59,519 nucleotides of DNA from Lachnospiraceae bacterium (GTDB lineage: Bacteria; Bacillota; Clostridia; Lachnospirales; Lachnospiraceae). Location: the NCBI GenBank assembly GCA_017424235.1, contig JAFPAQ010000039.1, forward strand, positions 1 to 59,519, read 5' to 3'. The notes under the pieces were generated by a model, which did not search any database, was not told where the DNA came from, and saw only the letters and a program-made list of their open reading frames with translations. Below, piece after piece: positions 15,940 through 25,206 of this stretch. Within the stretch, counting starts at the first letter, position 1; each line of letters starts with the position of its first letter. A program made the position numbers and the translations under genes.

Positions 15940-16869
15940 ATGATTTACGACAACGTTTTACAAGCTATAGGTCATACGCCTATGGTTCGACTTAATAAAA
16001 TGAATAAGCCTGGAAATGCTGAGATTTTGATGAAATTCGAAGGCTTGAATGTTGGTGGGTCAATAAAGACAAGAACAGCCTACAATATGATCTGTGCAGC
16101 GGAGAAGGCCGGAAAAATAAATAAAGATACTATTATTGTTGAACCTACCAGCGGAAATCAGGGCATTGGTCTTGCTCTTGTAGGTGCTGTAAGAGGCTAT
16201 AAGACAATTATCATTATGCCTGACTCAGTAAGTGAAGAGAGACGTAAATTAGTGAAGCATTACGGTGCTGATGTTATTTTAATACATGATGCAGGCGATA
16301 TAGGCGCATGTATTGATGAGTGTCTTCAGACTGCGCTTAGAATGGCAGAGGAAAATCCAAATGTTTTTGTACCACAGCAGTTTGCAAATCCAAATAATAC
16401 CAGGGCGCACAAAAATCATACAGCACTTGAGATAATGGAGCAGGTAGCAGGTACTATTGACGGTTTCTGTTCAGGTATTGGTACAGGTGGTACAATATCA
16501 GGAATAGGCGAAGTGTTAAAAGCACAGTATCCTGATATAGAGATATGGGCTGTTGAACCCGAAAATGCTGCAATTCTTGCTGGTGGTAATATTGGCACTC
16601 ATCTTCAGATGGGAATCGGTGATGGAATAATTCCAGACATACTTAACACAAACATTTATAATGATATTTATATCGTATCTGACCAGGAAGCTTTGCAAAC
16701 CGCCAAAGATCTGGCAAGATTTGAAGGAATAATGTGCGGCATTTCAAGTGGCACAAATGTGGCAGCTGCATTAAAGCTTGCTGAAAAGCTTGGTGAAGGA
16801 AAAACAGTTGTTACCGTACTTCCTGATACTGCTGAAAGATATTTTTCAACTCCATTATTTGATGATTAA
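15940..16869 (+). CDS. cysK: PLP-dependent cysteine synthase (O-acetylserine sulfhydrylase)
   Basis: The enzyme makes L-cysteine from O-acetylserine and sulfide. The 309-residue product shows the fold-type II PLP pattern: IGHTPMVRLNKM, the PLP lysine in GGSIKTRTAYNM, PTSGNQGIGLA for substrate binding, GTGGTISGIG for the phosphate, and CGISSGTNVAAA near the end. It departs slightly from the usual GGSVKDR (KTR) and SSGAA (SSGTN), so a related beta-replacement enzyme remains possible. The ATG at 15940 is preferred to 15922 because the conserved MIYDNVLQAIGHTP opening begins there and GAAAGAGAG lies upstream of it. Confidence 0.87.
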   Translation: MIYDNVLQAIGHTPMVRLNKMNKPGNAEILMKFEGLNVGGSIKTRTAYNMICAAEKAGKINKDTIIVEPTSGNQGIGLALVGAVRGYKTIIIMPDSVSEERRKLVKHYGADVILIHDAGDIGACIDECLQTALRMAEENPNVFVPQQFANPNNTRAHKNHTALEIMEQVAGTIDGFCSGIGTGGTISGIGEVLKAQYPDIEIWAVEPENAAILAGGNIGTHLQMGIGDGIIPDILNTNIYNDIYIVSDQEALQTAKDLARFEGIMCGISSGTNVAAALKLAEKLGEGKTVVTVLPDTAERYFSTPLFDD

Positions 16870-16875
16870 ATAAAG

Positions 16876-16908
16876 AAGCTGGTACTTTTGTACTGGCTTT
16901 TGTTTTTT
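16876..16908 (+). terminator. Intrinsic terminator after cysK
   Basis: AAGCTGGTAC (16876-16885) pairs with GTACTGGCTT (16890-16899) through ten pairs including two G-U, with a TTTT loop, followed by TTGTTTTTT. Confidence 0.85.
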
Positions 16909-16909
16909 C

Positions 16910-16938
16910 TTGACAAATGTCGAAACATTTTGCATAAT
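16910..16938 (+). promoter_or_regulatory. Promoter with spacer palindrome for the hydrogenase-like chemoreceptor gene
   Basis: TTGACA (16910-16915) and CATAAT (16933-16938) are separated by 17 nt. Inside the spacer, AAATGT-CGAA-ACATTT (16915-16930) is a 6-bp inverted repeat placed where a repressor would exclude RNA polymerase. Confidence 0.65.
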
Positions 16939-17047
16939 ATACATATATAATATGTCAATATCAATTGCAATTTGTAATATTTCAATAATTGCGTAAAATT
17001 GCATAATATTTGATATTAAAATCAGGTTATGATAGGGGTAGATGTTT

Positions 17048-18997
17048 ATGGAACAAACTGGATTGATATATACAAGTGATAAATGTATAGGATGTAATAA
17101 ATGTATTTCAGCCTGTCCGGTAATGTCAGCCAATATTGTTGTAAATCAAGAGGATTCTGTATCACAGATATTGGTTGATGGCAGCAAATGTATAGCCTGT
17201 GGCTCATGCTTTGATGCTTGTGAGCATAATGCAAGAGAATACAGGGATGATACTGATGCCTTTTTTGAGGCACTTAAGCGTGGTGAACAGATATCCGTTA
17301 TTTGGGCACCTGCATTTGCTGCTAATTATCCTAACGAGTACAAGCATATGCTTGGGGGATTAAAAAAACTGGGAGTCAATCGAATAATCAGTGTCAGTTT
17401 TGGTGCTGATATAACTACCTGGGGATATATAAAATACATAACTGAACACAATTTTGTTGGTGGTATATCACAGCCTTGTCCTGCAGTGGTCAATTATATA
17501 GAACATTTTGCTCCTGAACTTATTCCAAAGCTTGTACCTGTACACAGTCCGATGATGTGCGCGGCAATATATGCCAGGAAATATCTTGGAATAAATGATA
17601 AGCTTGCATTTATCAGTCCATGCATAGCTAAAAAATTTGAAATAAATGACCCTAATACTTATGGATATGTAAATTATAATGTTACTTTTTCACATCTTGC
17701 AAAATATATGCGGACTAACCATTTAAATGCAGAAAGTGTGGATGATGAAATAGATTTTGGACTTGGTTCAATCTATCCTATGCCCGGTGGTCTAAAGGAA
17801 AATGTTTACTGGTTCTGTGGTGAGGATGTATTTATCCGTCAGATAGAAGGCGAAAAACATGTTTATGAGTTTCTTGAAGACTATAAAAAACGGGTTATGA
17901 ACAAAAAAGAGCTGCCTTTTATGGTGGATGCACTTAACTGTGGAAAAGGTTGTCTGTATGGCACAGCTGTTGAAGCTGAAAAGACAAAGACAGATGATAT
18001 ACTGTATGAAATAAACCGAATAAAGGCTTCAAGCAAAAAAGCCGGCAGATTAGGAGCATGGGGACAGAAAGCAACTCACGAACAAAGACTTCGCCATTTA
18101 AACAGACAATTTTCCAAGCTTGATATAAATGATTTTATCAGAAATTATACCGATAAATCTTCTGACTGCAAAATCAAAAGACCGACAAATGCAGAGCTTG
18201 ATGCGATATATCTTGACATGAAAAAGGACACAAATGAAAAGAGAATGATAAACTGTAGTTCATGTGGATATAATACCTGTGAACAGATGGCAACTGCAAT
18301 ATACAATGGATTTAACTATAAGCACAGCTGTATTCATTATATCAAGGACCGCATACTTGAAGAAAAAGTTAAAATACAGGATATGTCTAATAAAATACAG
18401 GCACATAATGAAGAAATCGTTGCAAGAAACAACTATATCAGTGAAATGGTAGCATCGGTTAATGATGAATTTGAAACTCTCAATATGTCCATAAATGGTG
18501 TTATAAATGGTAACAGTAGCAATGCTGATGAAAGTGGCAATATAAGTACTTCTATGACTACGGTATTGTCATTCTGCGATGAAATGAAGGAAGTATTTGC
18601 AAGGATAAATGAATTATTGATACAACTTGGAAATAATAATGAAAATATTTCAAAAGTTGCGTCAAAGACAAATCTTCTTTCATTGAATGCATCAATTGAA
18701 GCTGCCAGAGCCGGTGAGGTTGGACGCGGTTTTGCAGTAGTTGCCGGAGAGATAAAGACATTAAGTGATATAAGTAAAGCCGCTGCAGATGATAGTGATA
18801 ATAATAAACAACAGATTTGGGAAGCAATGAATAAGTTGACTGCTGCATCTCAAAGTCTTATTAAGGTTGTAGATGAAGTAAATGACAGAATAACAAATCT
18901 GGCGGCAAGTACTGAGGAGATTGCCGCATCAGCAAGTGTTGTTGGTGAAGTAGCAGATGGTTTGCATAACAGATTCAAGGAATTACTTGAAATATAA
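17048..18997 (+). CDS. Soluble chemoreceptor with ferredoxin and [FeFe]-hydrogenase-like sensor domains (group C2-like)
   Basis: The product is 649 residues with no membrane segment. Two 4Fe-4S motifs come first ([12 protein letters not shown] and [11 protein letters not shown]). Residues about 75-330 resemble the catalytic domain of [FeFe] hydrogenases, with degenerate H-cluster signatures ([39 protein letters not shown]). Next is a third Fe-S motif ([14 protein letters not shown]...SC), and the end is a methyl-accepting chemotaxis signalling domain with the hairpin tip [28 protein letters not shown] shortened here to its core [16 protein letters not shown]. Such hydrogenase-MCP proteins are classed as putative chemotactic H2/redox sensors. 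A cytoplasmic taxis receptor for H2 or redox state is inferred. The start at 17048 has AGGGG nine nt upstream. Confidence 0.9.
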   Translation: MEQTGLIYTSDKCIGCNKCISACPVMSANIVVNQEDSVSQILVDGSKCIACGSCFDACEHNAREYRDDTDAFFEALKRGEQISVIWAPAFAANYPNEYKHMLGGLKKLGVNRIISVSFGADITTWGYIKYITEHNFVGGISQPCPAVVNYIEHFAPELIPKLVPVHSPMMCAAIYARKYLGINDKLAFISPCIAKKFEINDPNTYGYVNYNVTFSHLAKYMRTNHLNAESVDDEIDFGLGSIYPMPGGLKENVYWFCGEDVFIRQIEGEKHVYEFLEDYKKRVMNKKELPFMVDALNCGKGCLYGTAVEAEKTKTDDILYEINRIKASSKKAGRLGAWGQKATHEQRLRHLNRQFSKLDINDFIRNYTDKSSDCKIKRPTNAELDAIYLDMKKDTNEKRMINCSSCGYNTCEQMATAIYNGFNYKHSCIHYIKDRILEEKVKIQDMSNKIQAHNEEIVARNNYISEMVASVNDEFETLNMSINGVINGNSSNADESGNISTSMTTVLSFCDEMKEVFARINELLIQLGNNNENISKVASKTNLLSLNASIEAARAGEVGRGFAVVAGEIKTLSDISKAAADDSDNNKQQIWEAMNKLTAASQSLIKVVDEVNDRITNLAASTEEIAASASVVGEVADGLHNRFKELLEI

Positions 18998-19046
18998 TTT
19001 TATGAATAGTACGCAATAATTGACTATAAAATAGCAATATAAAAGT

Positions 19047-19111
19047 AAAAAAACTCTTTTCTATGTATTATAATTGTATTAATCATATGTACATAGAAGG
19101 GAGTTTTTTTT
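19047..19111 (+). terminator. Long hairpin that is a terminator for the upstream gene and contains the xylanase RBS
   Basis: The arms 19047-19067 and 19090-19110 pair over 21 bp, with two G-U pairs and a 22-nt loop, and eight T residues (19104-19111) run directly into the xylanase ATG at 19112. The 3' arm contains the ribosome binding site GAAGGGAG (19096-19103). The loop contains TATAAT (19069-19074). A transcript starting from that box would lack the 5' arm and leave the ribosome site free, while read-through transcripts would be terminated or masked. Confidence 0.75.
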
Positions 19112-21187
19112 ATGACAAACAAAAGATTATTATCTGCAAGACTTAAAAGGTTTGTATCAGTAGTAGTACTTACTGCAGTTATGTTTTCATGTGATGGGTA
19201 TATAAATGGCAAAACAGACTATGTCTATGCACAGGAATCAAAAATAGAATCAGATGTACCGGATTTAAAGGACAGTATGACAGAGAAGATGGGTGACGAT
19301 TTTATTGTGGGAGCATCTATTTGTTTGAGTGATCTGTCAGACGAGAACACAATGGCTTTGGTAAAAAAGCATTTTAATGCCATCACTTTTGGAAATGAGT
19401 TAAAGCCGGATTCAAATTTCAACTACAGTAATGACAGATGCCCCGGAACAGAAGAAGTTAAGTTAAATGGTGAAACAATTGTAGTACCTGTTATTAACTT
19501 TGACAGACCTGAAAAAATGCTTGAAGAAATATATAAATGGAATCAGGAAAATCCTGATGATTTTATTAAAATCAGAGGACATGTACTTACCTGGCATTCA
19601 CAGACTCCGGAATGGTTTTTCCATGAAGACTATGATGCCCAAAAGCCTTATGTATCTCCTGAGGAAATGACCAGACGCCATGAATGGTATATAAAGACTG
19701 TTCTTGAACATTTTACTGGCAAAGACAGTAAATATAAAGATATGTTTTATGGATGGGATGTTGTCAATGAAGCTGTCAGCGACAGCAGCGGTACTTATAG
19801 AACAGATAAAGAAAACTCAAGCTGGTGGGCTGTTTATGGCAGCAATGAATATATTATTAATGCTTTTCGCTTTGCAAATAAATATGCGCCTGCTTCACTT
19901 GAACTGTACTATAATGACTATGGCGAATGTGACACAAAAAAGGTTAAAGGAATAGAACAGCTTTTAAAGGATGTTAAATCTGCTGAAGGTACACGAATCG
20001 ATGCAATGGGAATGCAGGGACATTATCTCACTGCAGAATTTCCAAGTATAGATGATTTTAAAAGTGCAGCCAGAACATACGCTGATATAGTTGGGAAAGT
20101 TCAGCTTACAGAATTAGATTTTCAGGCAAGTGCTGAATATGATGGAACAAGTGCCACATACAATAAAGAGAACAGCAAGCTTGCTAATCGCTATAAAGAT
20201 TTCTATGATGCAATGAAAGAATTAAAATCAGAAGGCATTAATGTATCAGGAATGACCTTATGGGGAGTAATAGACCGAAATTCATGGTTACAGCATGCAA
20301 GCTTTGTAGGTGGTGGTACTAATGGAAGTAAAAAGCAGACTCCATTAATTTTTGATGATGATTATAAAGTAAAACCAGCTTACTGGGCATTTGTTGATGA
20401 AGAAAAAATGGCTAGTGTAATAGACAGCTATAATCTTGAATTTGAGGAAGAAGCGGAAGAAGAACAGAAGGTTAAGCCGGAAGCCTCTCTTTCAATTCCT
20501 TATGGTATTGCTGTAGTTGATGGCGAAATGGAAGAAGCCTGGAATATTACAGAAGAAGTTCCATTAGATATTAATCTTGGTGCAAAGGCAACTGCAACAG
20601 CTAAAATGATATGGGATGAAGAAAGTCTGTATGTATTCTTTAAGGTAAAGGATTCTGTATTAAATACCGATAATGCAAATGAATATGAGAAAGACTCTGT
20701 CGAAATATTTATTGATGAGAGAAATCACAAATCAGAGACTTATAAGGATGATGATAAACAGTACAGAATAAACTGTTTGAATGAACAAAGCTTTAATGGT
20801 GAAGAGTGCACTGCTGATAATATTATTTCAGCAGTAAAGAAGACTTCTGATGGTTATCAGGTTGAAGCTGCAATAAAGTGGACACACCTGTATCCATTAT
20901 ATGGAAAAGAAATAGGACTTGAATTGCAGATTAATGATGCTGATAAATCAGGAAAAAGAATAGGTACTCTTAGCTGGTATGACAAATCAGGAACAGGATA
21001 TATGAATCCAGGTGTTTTTGGAACAGTAAAACTTGTTCATGAACCAACTAATGTAAATACAGAACAATCTGATGAAATTCAGCCGGCAACACAGAATACT
21101 CCTGAAGAGAGTGGAAACATATTCGTCAGGTTCTGGAATTGGTTAAAAGAATTATTTGCATCTATTTTTGCTATTTTTACAAAATAA
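19112..21187 (+). CDS. Secreted GH10 endo-1,4-beta-xylanase with CBM9-like domain
   Basis: The product is 691 residues. An N-terminal signal (FVSVVVLTAVMF...YVYAQES) is probably cleaved near residue 41. Residues about 55-435 are a GH10 barrel with acid/base Glu220 in GWDVVNEAVSD and nucleophile Glu334 in QLTELDFQAS; WHSQTPEWFF and GMTLWGVIDRNSW are further family motifs. Residues about 475-660 match a CBM9-type carbohydrate-binding domain (VDGEMEEAWN, LYVFFKVKDS, DSVEIFIDERN). The last 23 residues (NIFVRFWNWLKELFASIF...) form an amphipathic aromatic helix that may hold the enzyme to the membrane or wall. The enzyme cuts the xylan backbone and complements the GH43-SGNH lipoprotein nearby. Confidence 0.95.
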   Translation: MTNKRLLSARLKRFVSVVVLTAVMFSCDGYINGKTDYVYAQESKIESDVPDLKDSMTEKMGDDFIVGASICLSDLSDENTMALVKKHFNAITFGNELKPDSNFNYSNDRCPGTEEVKLNGETIVVPVINFDRPEKMLEEIYKWNQENPDDFIKIRGHVLTWHSQTPEWFFHEDYDAQKPYVSPEEMTRRHEWYIKTVLEHFTGKDSKYKDMFYGWDVVNEAVSDSSGTYRTDKENSSWWAVYGSNEYIINAFRFANKYAPASLELYYNDYGECDTKKVKGIEQLLKDVKSAEGTRIDAMGMQGHYLTAEFPSIDDFKSAARTYADIVGKVQLTELDFQASAEYDGTSATYNKENSKLANRYKDFYDAMKELKSEGINVSGMTLWGVIDRNSWLQHASFVGGGTNGSKKQTPLIFDDDYKVKPAYWAFVDEEKMASVIDSYNLEFEEEAEEEQKVKPEASLSIPYGIAVVDGEMEEAWNITEEVPLDINLGAKATATAKMIWDEESLYVFFKVKDSVLNTDNANEYEKDSVEIFIDERNHKSETYKDDDKQYRINCLNEQSFNGEECTADNIISAVKKTSDGYQVEAAIKWTHLYPLYGKEIGLELQINDADKSGKRIGTLSWYDKSGTGYMNPGVFGTVKLVHEPTNVNTEQSDEIQPATQNTPEESGNIFVRFWNWLKELFASIFAIFTK

Positions 21188-21210
21188 ATTTATCACAGTA
21201 ACTATATTAG

Positions 21211-21265
21211 GAAAAATGATATCGTATTAATTTTAATGATTTATACCATATCATTTTTCTTTTTT
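21211..21265 (+). terminator. Intrinsic terminator after the xylanase gene
   Basis: GAAAAATGATAT (21211-21222) and ATATCATTTTTC (21248-21259) are a perfect 12-bp stem with a 25-nt loop, followed by six T residues. Confidence 0.8.
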
Positions 21266-21379
21266 GATATCAAAACTATTGCAGATACATTAATATAAAG
21301 TTATATTTTAGATAATATAAATGAATTATACAGACATTATTGCCAATATGCATGATATAAAGAGAGATAGGTTATTATT

Positions 21380-22291
21380 ATGGATAAAAATCAAAAGAAA
21401 ATGGCATATTACCATTTACCCGGCTTATTTGAATTTTTTGAATTGTATAATGTATTTTTACCACTGTTTTATGAACATAGGGAATATTTCTATGATTGGT
21501 GCGAGATTGGTTCTATATACGGAGCACCGGCTGACTGTATATGGGGTGGTGGTCGTGCAGGCTTTGGAAATTGTGAAGCAGAGGAAGTTCTGGCGTTAAT
21601 GCGAAAATATAGTATTTCAGCACGGCTGACCTTTAGTAATTCTCTACTAAAAAAAGAGCATCTTTCAGACAAAAAATGTAACTCTCTATGCAGATTATTT
21701 AATGACAGTAAGGATATCAGAAATGGTGTTATCATACACTCTGAATTGCTACTTGACTATTTAAAAATAAATTATCCTTATATGTATTTTGTTTCCTCTA
21801 CCACTAAGGTATTAACAAGTTTTCAACAGTTGTTTAGTGAACTGATAAGAGAAGATTTTTGTTATGTGGTGCCGGATTTTAGACTAAACAAAGATTTTGA
21901 TAATCTAAATAATCTGTCACAAATTTATAAGGACAAGGTAGAATTTTTGTGCAATGAATGTTGTTCTTTTGTATGTAAAGACAGAAAGAGCTGTTATGAA
22001 TCAGTCAGCTACAAAAATCTCGGAGAATATGGTCATGATCACCATTGTACAGCACCAGATTCAAATGATGGGTATCTATTTTCTAAAGCAATGACAAATC
22101 CGGGATTTATAGGTATAGATGATATTAAAGATATCTATTTACCAATGGGATTTTCCAATTTTAAAATAGAAGGCAGAGGACTTGGGAGTGCATTGATTTT
22201 AGAATTTTTACTTTATTATATGACCAGACCGGAGTATCATATCCATGTGAGAGAAAAAATATATCTTGATAACATGCTGGATTTATTTTGA
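21380..22291 (+). CDS. U32-peptidase-like protein of unknown function with cysteine cluster
   Basis: The product is 303 residues. It is not a confident match to a named enzyme, but the arrangement recalls the U32 peptidase/UbiU-UbiV barrel family: an N-terminal barrel-like half, a VVPDFRLN strand, the cysteine-rich segment FLCNECCSFVCKDRKSCYES, a downstream DHHC motif (GHDHHCTAPD), and NFKIEGRGLGS, which resembles the FKIEGR motif of U32 proteins. Four or five spaced cysteines would suit an Fe-S cluster. No signal peptide is present. A weak ribosome site lies upstream (GATAGG with TTATT before ATG). The gene stands alone between the xylanase terminator and a new promoter. Confidence 0.6.
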   Translation: MDKNQKKMAYYHLPGLFEFFELYNVFLPLFYEHREYFYDWCEIGSIYGAPADCIWGGGRAGFGNCEAEEVLALMRKYSISARLTFSNSLLKKEHLSDKKCNSLCRLFNDSKDIRNGVIIHSELLLDYLKINYPYMYFVSSTTKVLTSFQQLFSELIREDFCYVVPDFRLNKDFDNLNNLSQIYKDKVEFLCNECCSFVCKDRKSCYESVSYKNLGEYGHDHHCTAPDSNDGYLFSKAMTNPGFIGIDDIKDIYLPMGFSNFKIEGRGLGSALILEFLLYYMTRPEYHIHVREKIYLDNMLDLF

Positions 22292-22321
22292 TGTAATGTT
22301 ATTTATAACAAGGTATTCCTA

Positions 22322-22350
22322 TTGACTATTCAGGTTAAAAGAAATAGAAT
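22322..22350 (+). promoter_or_regulatory. Promoter for the RelA/SpoT-domain gene
   Basis: TTGACT (22322-22327), 17 nt and TAGAAT (22345-22350) form a good promoter. It would give a leader of about 105 nt containing a mini-ORF and a small hairpin. Confidence 0.6.
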
Positions 22351-22428
22351 TTAATGAATGAAATAGATTATTGATATATAAATCTTAATTAAATAAAACC
22401 TGTTATTTATTTAAAAATGAAAGGATAA

Positions 22429-22470
22429 ATGTATCTGGCAGAAACAGATACTTGTAATTGTTATGATTAA
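22429..22470 (+). CDS. Possible 13-codon leader peptide overlapping the RelA/SpoT-domain gene
   Basis: AAAGGATAA precedes an ATG at 22429 that opens the reading frame MYLAETDTCNCYD and stops with TAA at 22468-22470. The downstream gene's ATG at 22463 lies inside the last codons, in another frame. That downstream ATG has no good ribosome site of its own, so translational coupling is likely. GTATCTG (22431-22437) and CAGATAC (22445-22451) form a hairpin inside the mini-ORF. There is no sequence family to compare, so its reality rests on the spacing. Confidence 0.35.
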   Translation: MYLAETDTCNCYD

Positions 22471-23452
22471 ATTAAATGACTATTTATATTCAGGAGATAC
22501 AGTCTTAAAAATATTGAATAAATACGAGTCCGATTTGAGAGAATCAGCTCAAAAAAATAATAATCAGATTGATATGGTTCATTGTGATCTTTTACTACAG
22601 ATTTCAGAGTTGTTGCAACACAACGATTTCCTTACTTCCCAGTCTCAAAGACTTCGTGAATTTTACAAATATATGGCATGTGAATATCCGTTTCTGGCAT
22701 TTACATTTAAGGGAAGAATAAAGTCACTTATACGTGCAGAGGAAAAATTTAACGGATACATAGTAAATTATATATATGATTATTATATTGAGCACGGAAA
22801 ATTTCCCGCAGTCAATGATCTAAGAAACAAACTGCTCTGTTTTAGAGATTTAATTGCATACAGAATAGTTATTTCGCTTCCTAAATGTCATCTCAAAGAG
22901 GGAGAAGACCGTACTCAAAAAGAGCTGGAATATTTATATGAGGTTGCAAACAAACTTCCTTCATTTCTTGAAGAACGTGGCTTTACAGCCGAATTGTCAA
23001 CCTTTGAAGGAGGCAATAAATCTACAATGTTAAACGATGATGTCAGCCCCTATTACAGAGATTATATTATGAATTGTTCAGCTCATGGATACCGTTCACT
23101 TCATATAACATTATATGACAATATTGCCAAGTGTTTTATTGAATTACAGCTTCGAACCAAGGAAATGGATGATTATGCAGAGATTGGACCTGCCAATCAT
23201 CTTGGTTATGAAAAAAGACAGGATAACGAAAGAAGCAGAAGAGATGTTATTCCACCCAATAAGTTTATTTATTTTGACGAAGCTTATGAAAGAGGACTTT
23301 TGCTTCAGCTGCTTGATTTATCAAAGCTTGATGTAAATATGTTTACAGCAATTAACAATTCACTTATCAATGATGGCTGCGGTCTTTTTCGCGGACGGCT
23401 TATCTTACCTTATGAGCATCTGTCCAGATTTCAGAACGATATCATTGATTAG
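22463..23452 (+). CDS. RelA/SpoT synthetase-domain protein
   Basis: The product is 329 residues and carries the (p)ppGpp synthetase-type nucleotidyltransferase domain: CFRDLIAYRIVISLP, the AHGYRSLHITLYD strand-loop, and ELQLRTKEMDDYAEIGPANHLGYEKRQ, which is the conserved catalytic/ATP-binding end of the domain. There is no HD hydrolase, TGS or ACT domain, so it resembles a stand-alone alarmone synthetase but with longer flanks than the usual 210-250 residues. Whether it makes (p)ppGpp is not proven by the sequence. No Shine-Dalgarno sequence sits next to this ATG, and it overlaps the mini-ORF at 22429. glpK follows 43 bp later. Confidence 0.82.
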   Translation: MIKLNDYLYSGDTVLKILNKYESDLRESAQKNNNQIDMVHCDLLLQISELLQHNDFLTSQSQRLREFYKYMACEYPFLAFTFKGRIKSLIRAEEKFNGYIVNYIYDYYIEHGKFPAVNDLRNKLLCFRDLIAYRIVISLPKCHLKEGEDRTQKELEYLYEVANKLPSFLEERGFTAELSTFEGGNKSTMLNDDVSPYYRDYIMNCSAHGYRSLHITLYDNIAKCFIELQLRTKEMDDYAEIGPANHLGYEKRQDNERSRRDVIPPNKFIYFDEAYERGLLLQLLDLSKLDVNMFTAINNSLINDGCGLFRGRLILPYEHLSRFQNDIID

Positions 23453-23495
23453 AAGTAGCTGTTTAAGTACATTATTGAAATAAGAGGACAAATCT

Positions 23496-24992
23496 ATGGC
23501 AAAATATATAATGGCATTAGACGCCGGAACAACAAGTAACCGTTGTATTCTATTCAACGAGAAGGGTGAGGTTTGCAGTGTTGCTCAAAAAGAATTTACA
23601 CAGTATTTTCCAAAACCGGGTTGGGTAGAGCATGATGCAGATGAAATTTGGTCAACTCAGCTTGAGGTAGCCAAAACGGCTATGGCAAATATAGGTGCAG
23701 TAGCAACTGATATTGCAGCGATTGGTATCACTAATCAGCGTGAAACAGCAATTGTATGGGATAAAAACACTGGAAGACCCATTTATCACGCAATAGTATG
23801 GCAGTGCCGCCGTACCTCTGAATATTGCGATGTACTAAAAGAAAAAGGGCTTGTAGAAACCTTCCGTAAAAAAACAGGGCTTATGATCGATGCATATTTT
23901 TCAGGCACAAAGGTAAAGTGGTTGCTTGATAATATTCCTGATGCAAGAAAAAGAGCAGAAAAGGGCGAATTACTATTTGGTACTGTTGAAACATGGTTAA
24001 TCTGGAAGTTGACAAAAGGACGCATACATATCACGGATTACTCAAATGCATCCAGAACAATGATGTTTAATATCAATACTTTAGAATGGGATGATGAGAT
24101 ACTGGCAGAATTGGATATTCCAAAATGTATGTTACCAAAAGTAAAGCCATCAAGCTGTATTTACGCAAATGCCAATCCGGAATTTTTTGGTGCCCCAATT
24201 CCAATTGCAGGTACAGCAGGCGACCAGCAGGCTGCTTTATTTGGTCAGACATGCTTTAACAAAGGTGAAGCAAAAAATACATATGGAACAGGCTGTTTCT
24301 TATTAATGAATACTGGAGAAAAGCCAATATTCTCAAATAACGGACTGGTTACAACAATTGCATGGGGAATTGATGAAAAAATAACCTATGCTTTAGAGGG
24401 TTCAGTTTTTATGGCTGGTGCATCTATTCAGTGGTTACGTGATGAACTGCGTTTCATAGATTCATCATCAGATGCAGAGTATATGGCCAGAAAGGTTAAT
24501 GATACAAATGGATGCTATGTTGTGCCGGCTTTTACGGGGCTTGGTGCTCCATATTGGAATCAGTATGCAAGAGGAACAATATTAGGTCTTACAAGAGGAG
24601 TAAACAAATATCACATTATTCGTGCTACCATTGAATCACTTGCATATCAGGTAAATGATGTATTAGAAGCAATGAAAGCAGATTCAGGAATTGAACTTTC
24701 AGCTCTTAAAGTAGATGGTGGTGCCAGTTCAAATAATCTTTTGTTACAGATGCAGGCAGATATCAGTGCTGCTCCTGTAGACAGACCAATATGTGTAGAA
24801 ACTACAGCAATGGGTGCTGCTTATCTTGCAGGGCTTGCAGTAGGATATTGGAAGAGCAGGGAGGATGTAATAAATAACTGGACAATCGACCGTACATTTA
24901 CTCCTGAAATTTCAGATGATGAACGTTTGCAAAAGGTAAAGCTGTGGAAAAAAGCAGTCAAATATTCATTTGACTGGGCAAAGGAAGATTAA
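23496..24992 (+). CDS. glpK: Glycerol kinase
   Basis: GlpK phosphorylates glycerol to sn-glycerol 3-phosphate using ATP. The 498-residue product is full length and has the FGGY kinase motifs: [21 protein letters not shown] at the N-terminus, [41 protein letters not shown] and [14 protein letters not shown], and the C-terminal [18 protein letters not shown]. An AGAGGACA ribosome site precedes the ATG. No glpF facilitator or glpD/glpO oxidase is adjacent, which is unusual, so glycerol uptake and oxidation are encoded elsewhere or the enzyme serves lipid turnover. Confidence 0.97.
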   Translation: MAKYIMALDAGTTSNRCILFNEKGEVCSVAQKEFTQYFPKPGWVEHDADEIWSTQLEVAKTAMANIGAVATDIAAIGITNQRETAIVWDKNTGRPIYHAIVWQCRRTSEYCDVLKEKGLVETFRKKTGLMIDAYFSGTKVKWLLDNIPDARKRAEKGELLFGTVETWLIWKLTKGRIHITDYSNASRTMMFNINTLEWDDEILAELDIPKCMLPKVKPSSCIYANANPEFFGAPIPIAGTAGDQQAALFGQTCFNKGEAKNTYGTGCFLLMNTGEKPIFSNNGLVTTIAWGIDEKITYALEGSVFMAGASIQWLRDELRFIDSSSDAEYMARKVNDTNGCYVVPAFTGLGAPYWNQYARGTILGLTRGVNKYHIIRATIESLAYQVNDVLEAMKADSGIELSALKVDGGASSNNLLLQMQADISAAPVDRPICVETTAMGAAYLAGLAVGYWKSREDVINNWTIDRTFTPEISDDERLQKVKLWKKAVKYSFDWAKED

Positions 24993-25036
24993 GCTACCTT
25001 TTAAATAAACTTATCCTAAGATTAGGCATATTTTTA

Positions 25037-25066
25037 TAGACATACACTCTATTTTGGATATATAAT
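25037..25066 (+). promoter_or_regulatory. Promoter of the DUF1846 leader
   Basis: TAGACA (25037-25042), 18 nt and TATAAT (25061-25066) would start transcription near 25073 and produce about 170 nt of leader RNA before the DUF1846 start codon. Confidence 0.65.
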
Positions 25067-25108
25067 AATGTCTGGTACAAAATGTAGAAAGGACATGGGA
25101 TATATAGC

Positions 25109-25206
25109 ATGTAAAATGAGCTCGATAGCTCATTTTACATACGGCTATTTGTTTCTGAAAGAAAGCAAATAGCTATGATGGCAGACGAGAATTTGAGATT
25201 CTCGTC
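25109..25206 (+). ncRNA. Triple-hairpin structured leader upstream of DUF1846
   Basis: Three strong hairpins are packed in 98 nt. The first is ATGTAAAATGAGCT (25109-25122) with its perfect 14-nt complement (25127-25140) and a CGAT loop. The second is GCTATTTGTTT (25144-25154) with a nearly perfect complement ending at 25173. The third is GACGAGAAT (25184-25192) with ATTCTCGTC (25198-25206). None is followed by a T-tract, so they do not look like terminators. They lie in the transcribed leader and end about 39 nt before the start codon. I do not recognise a known riboswitch class. Confidence 0.55.

Noticed and set aside
17048-18997. Catalytic [FeFe] hydrogenase
   Set aside because: The canonical H-cluster motifs (TSCCPxW, MPCxxKxxE, ExMACxxGC) are degenerate and the protein ends in a chemotaxis signalling domain, so a sensor is more likely.
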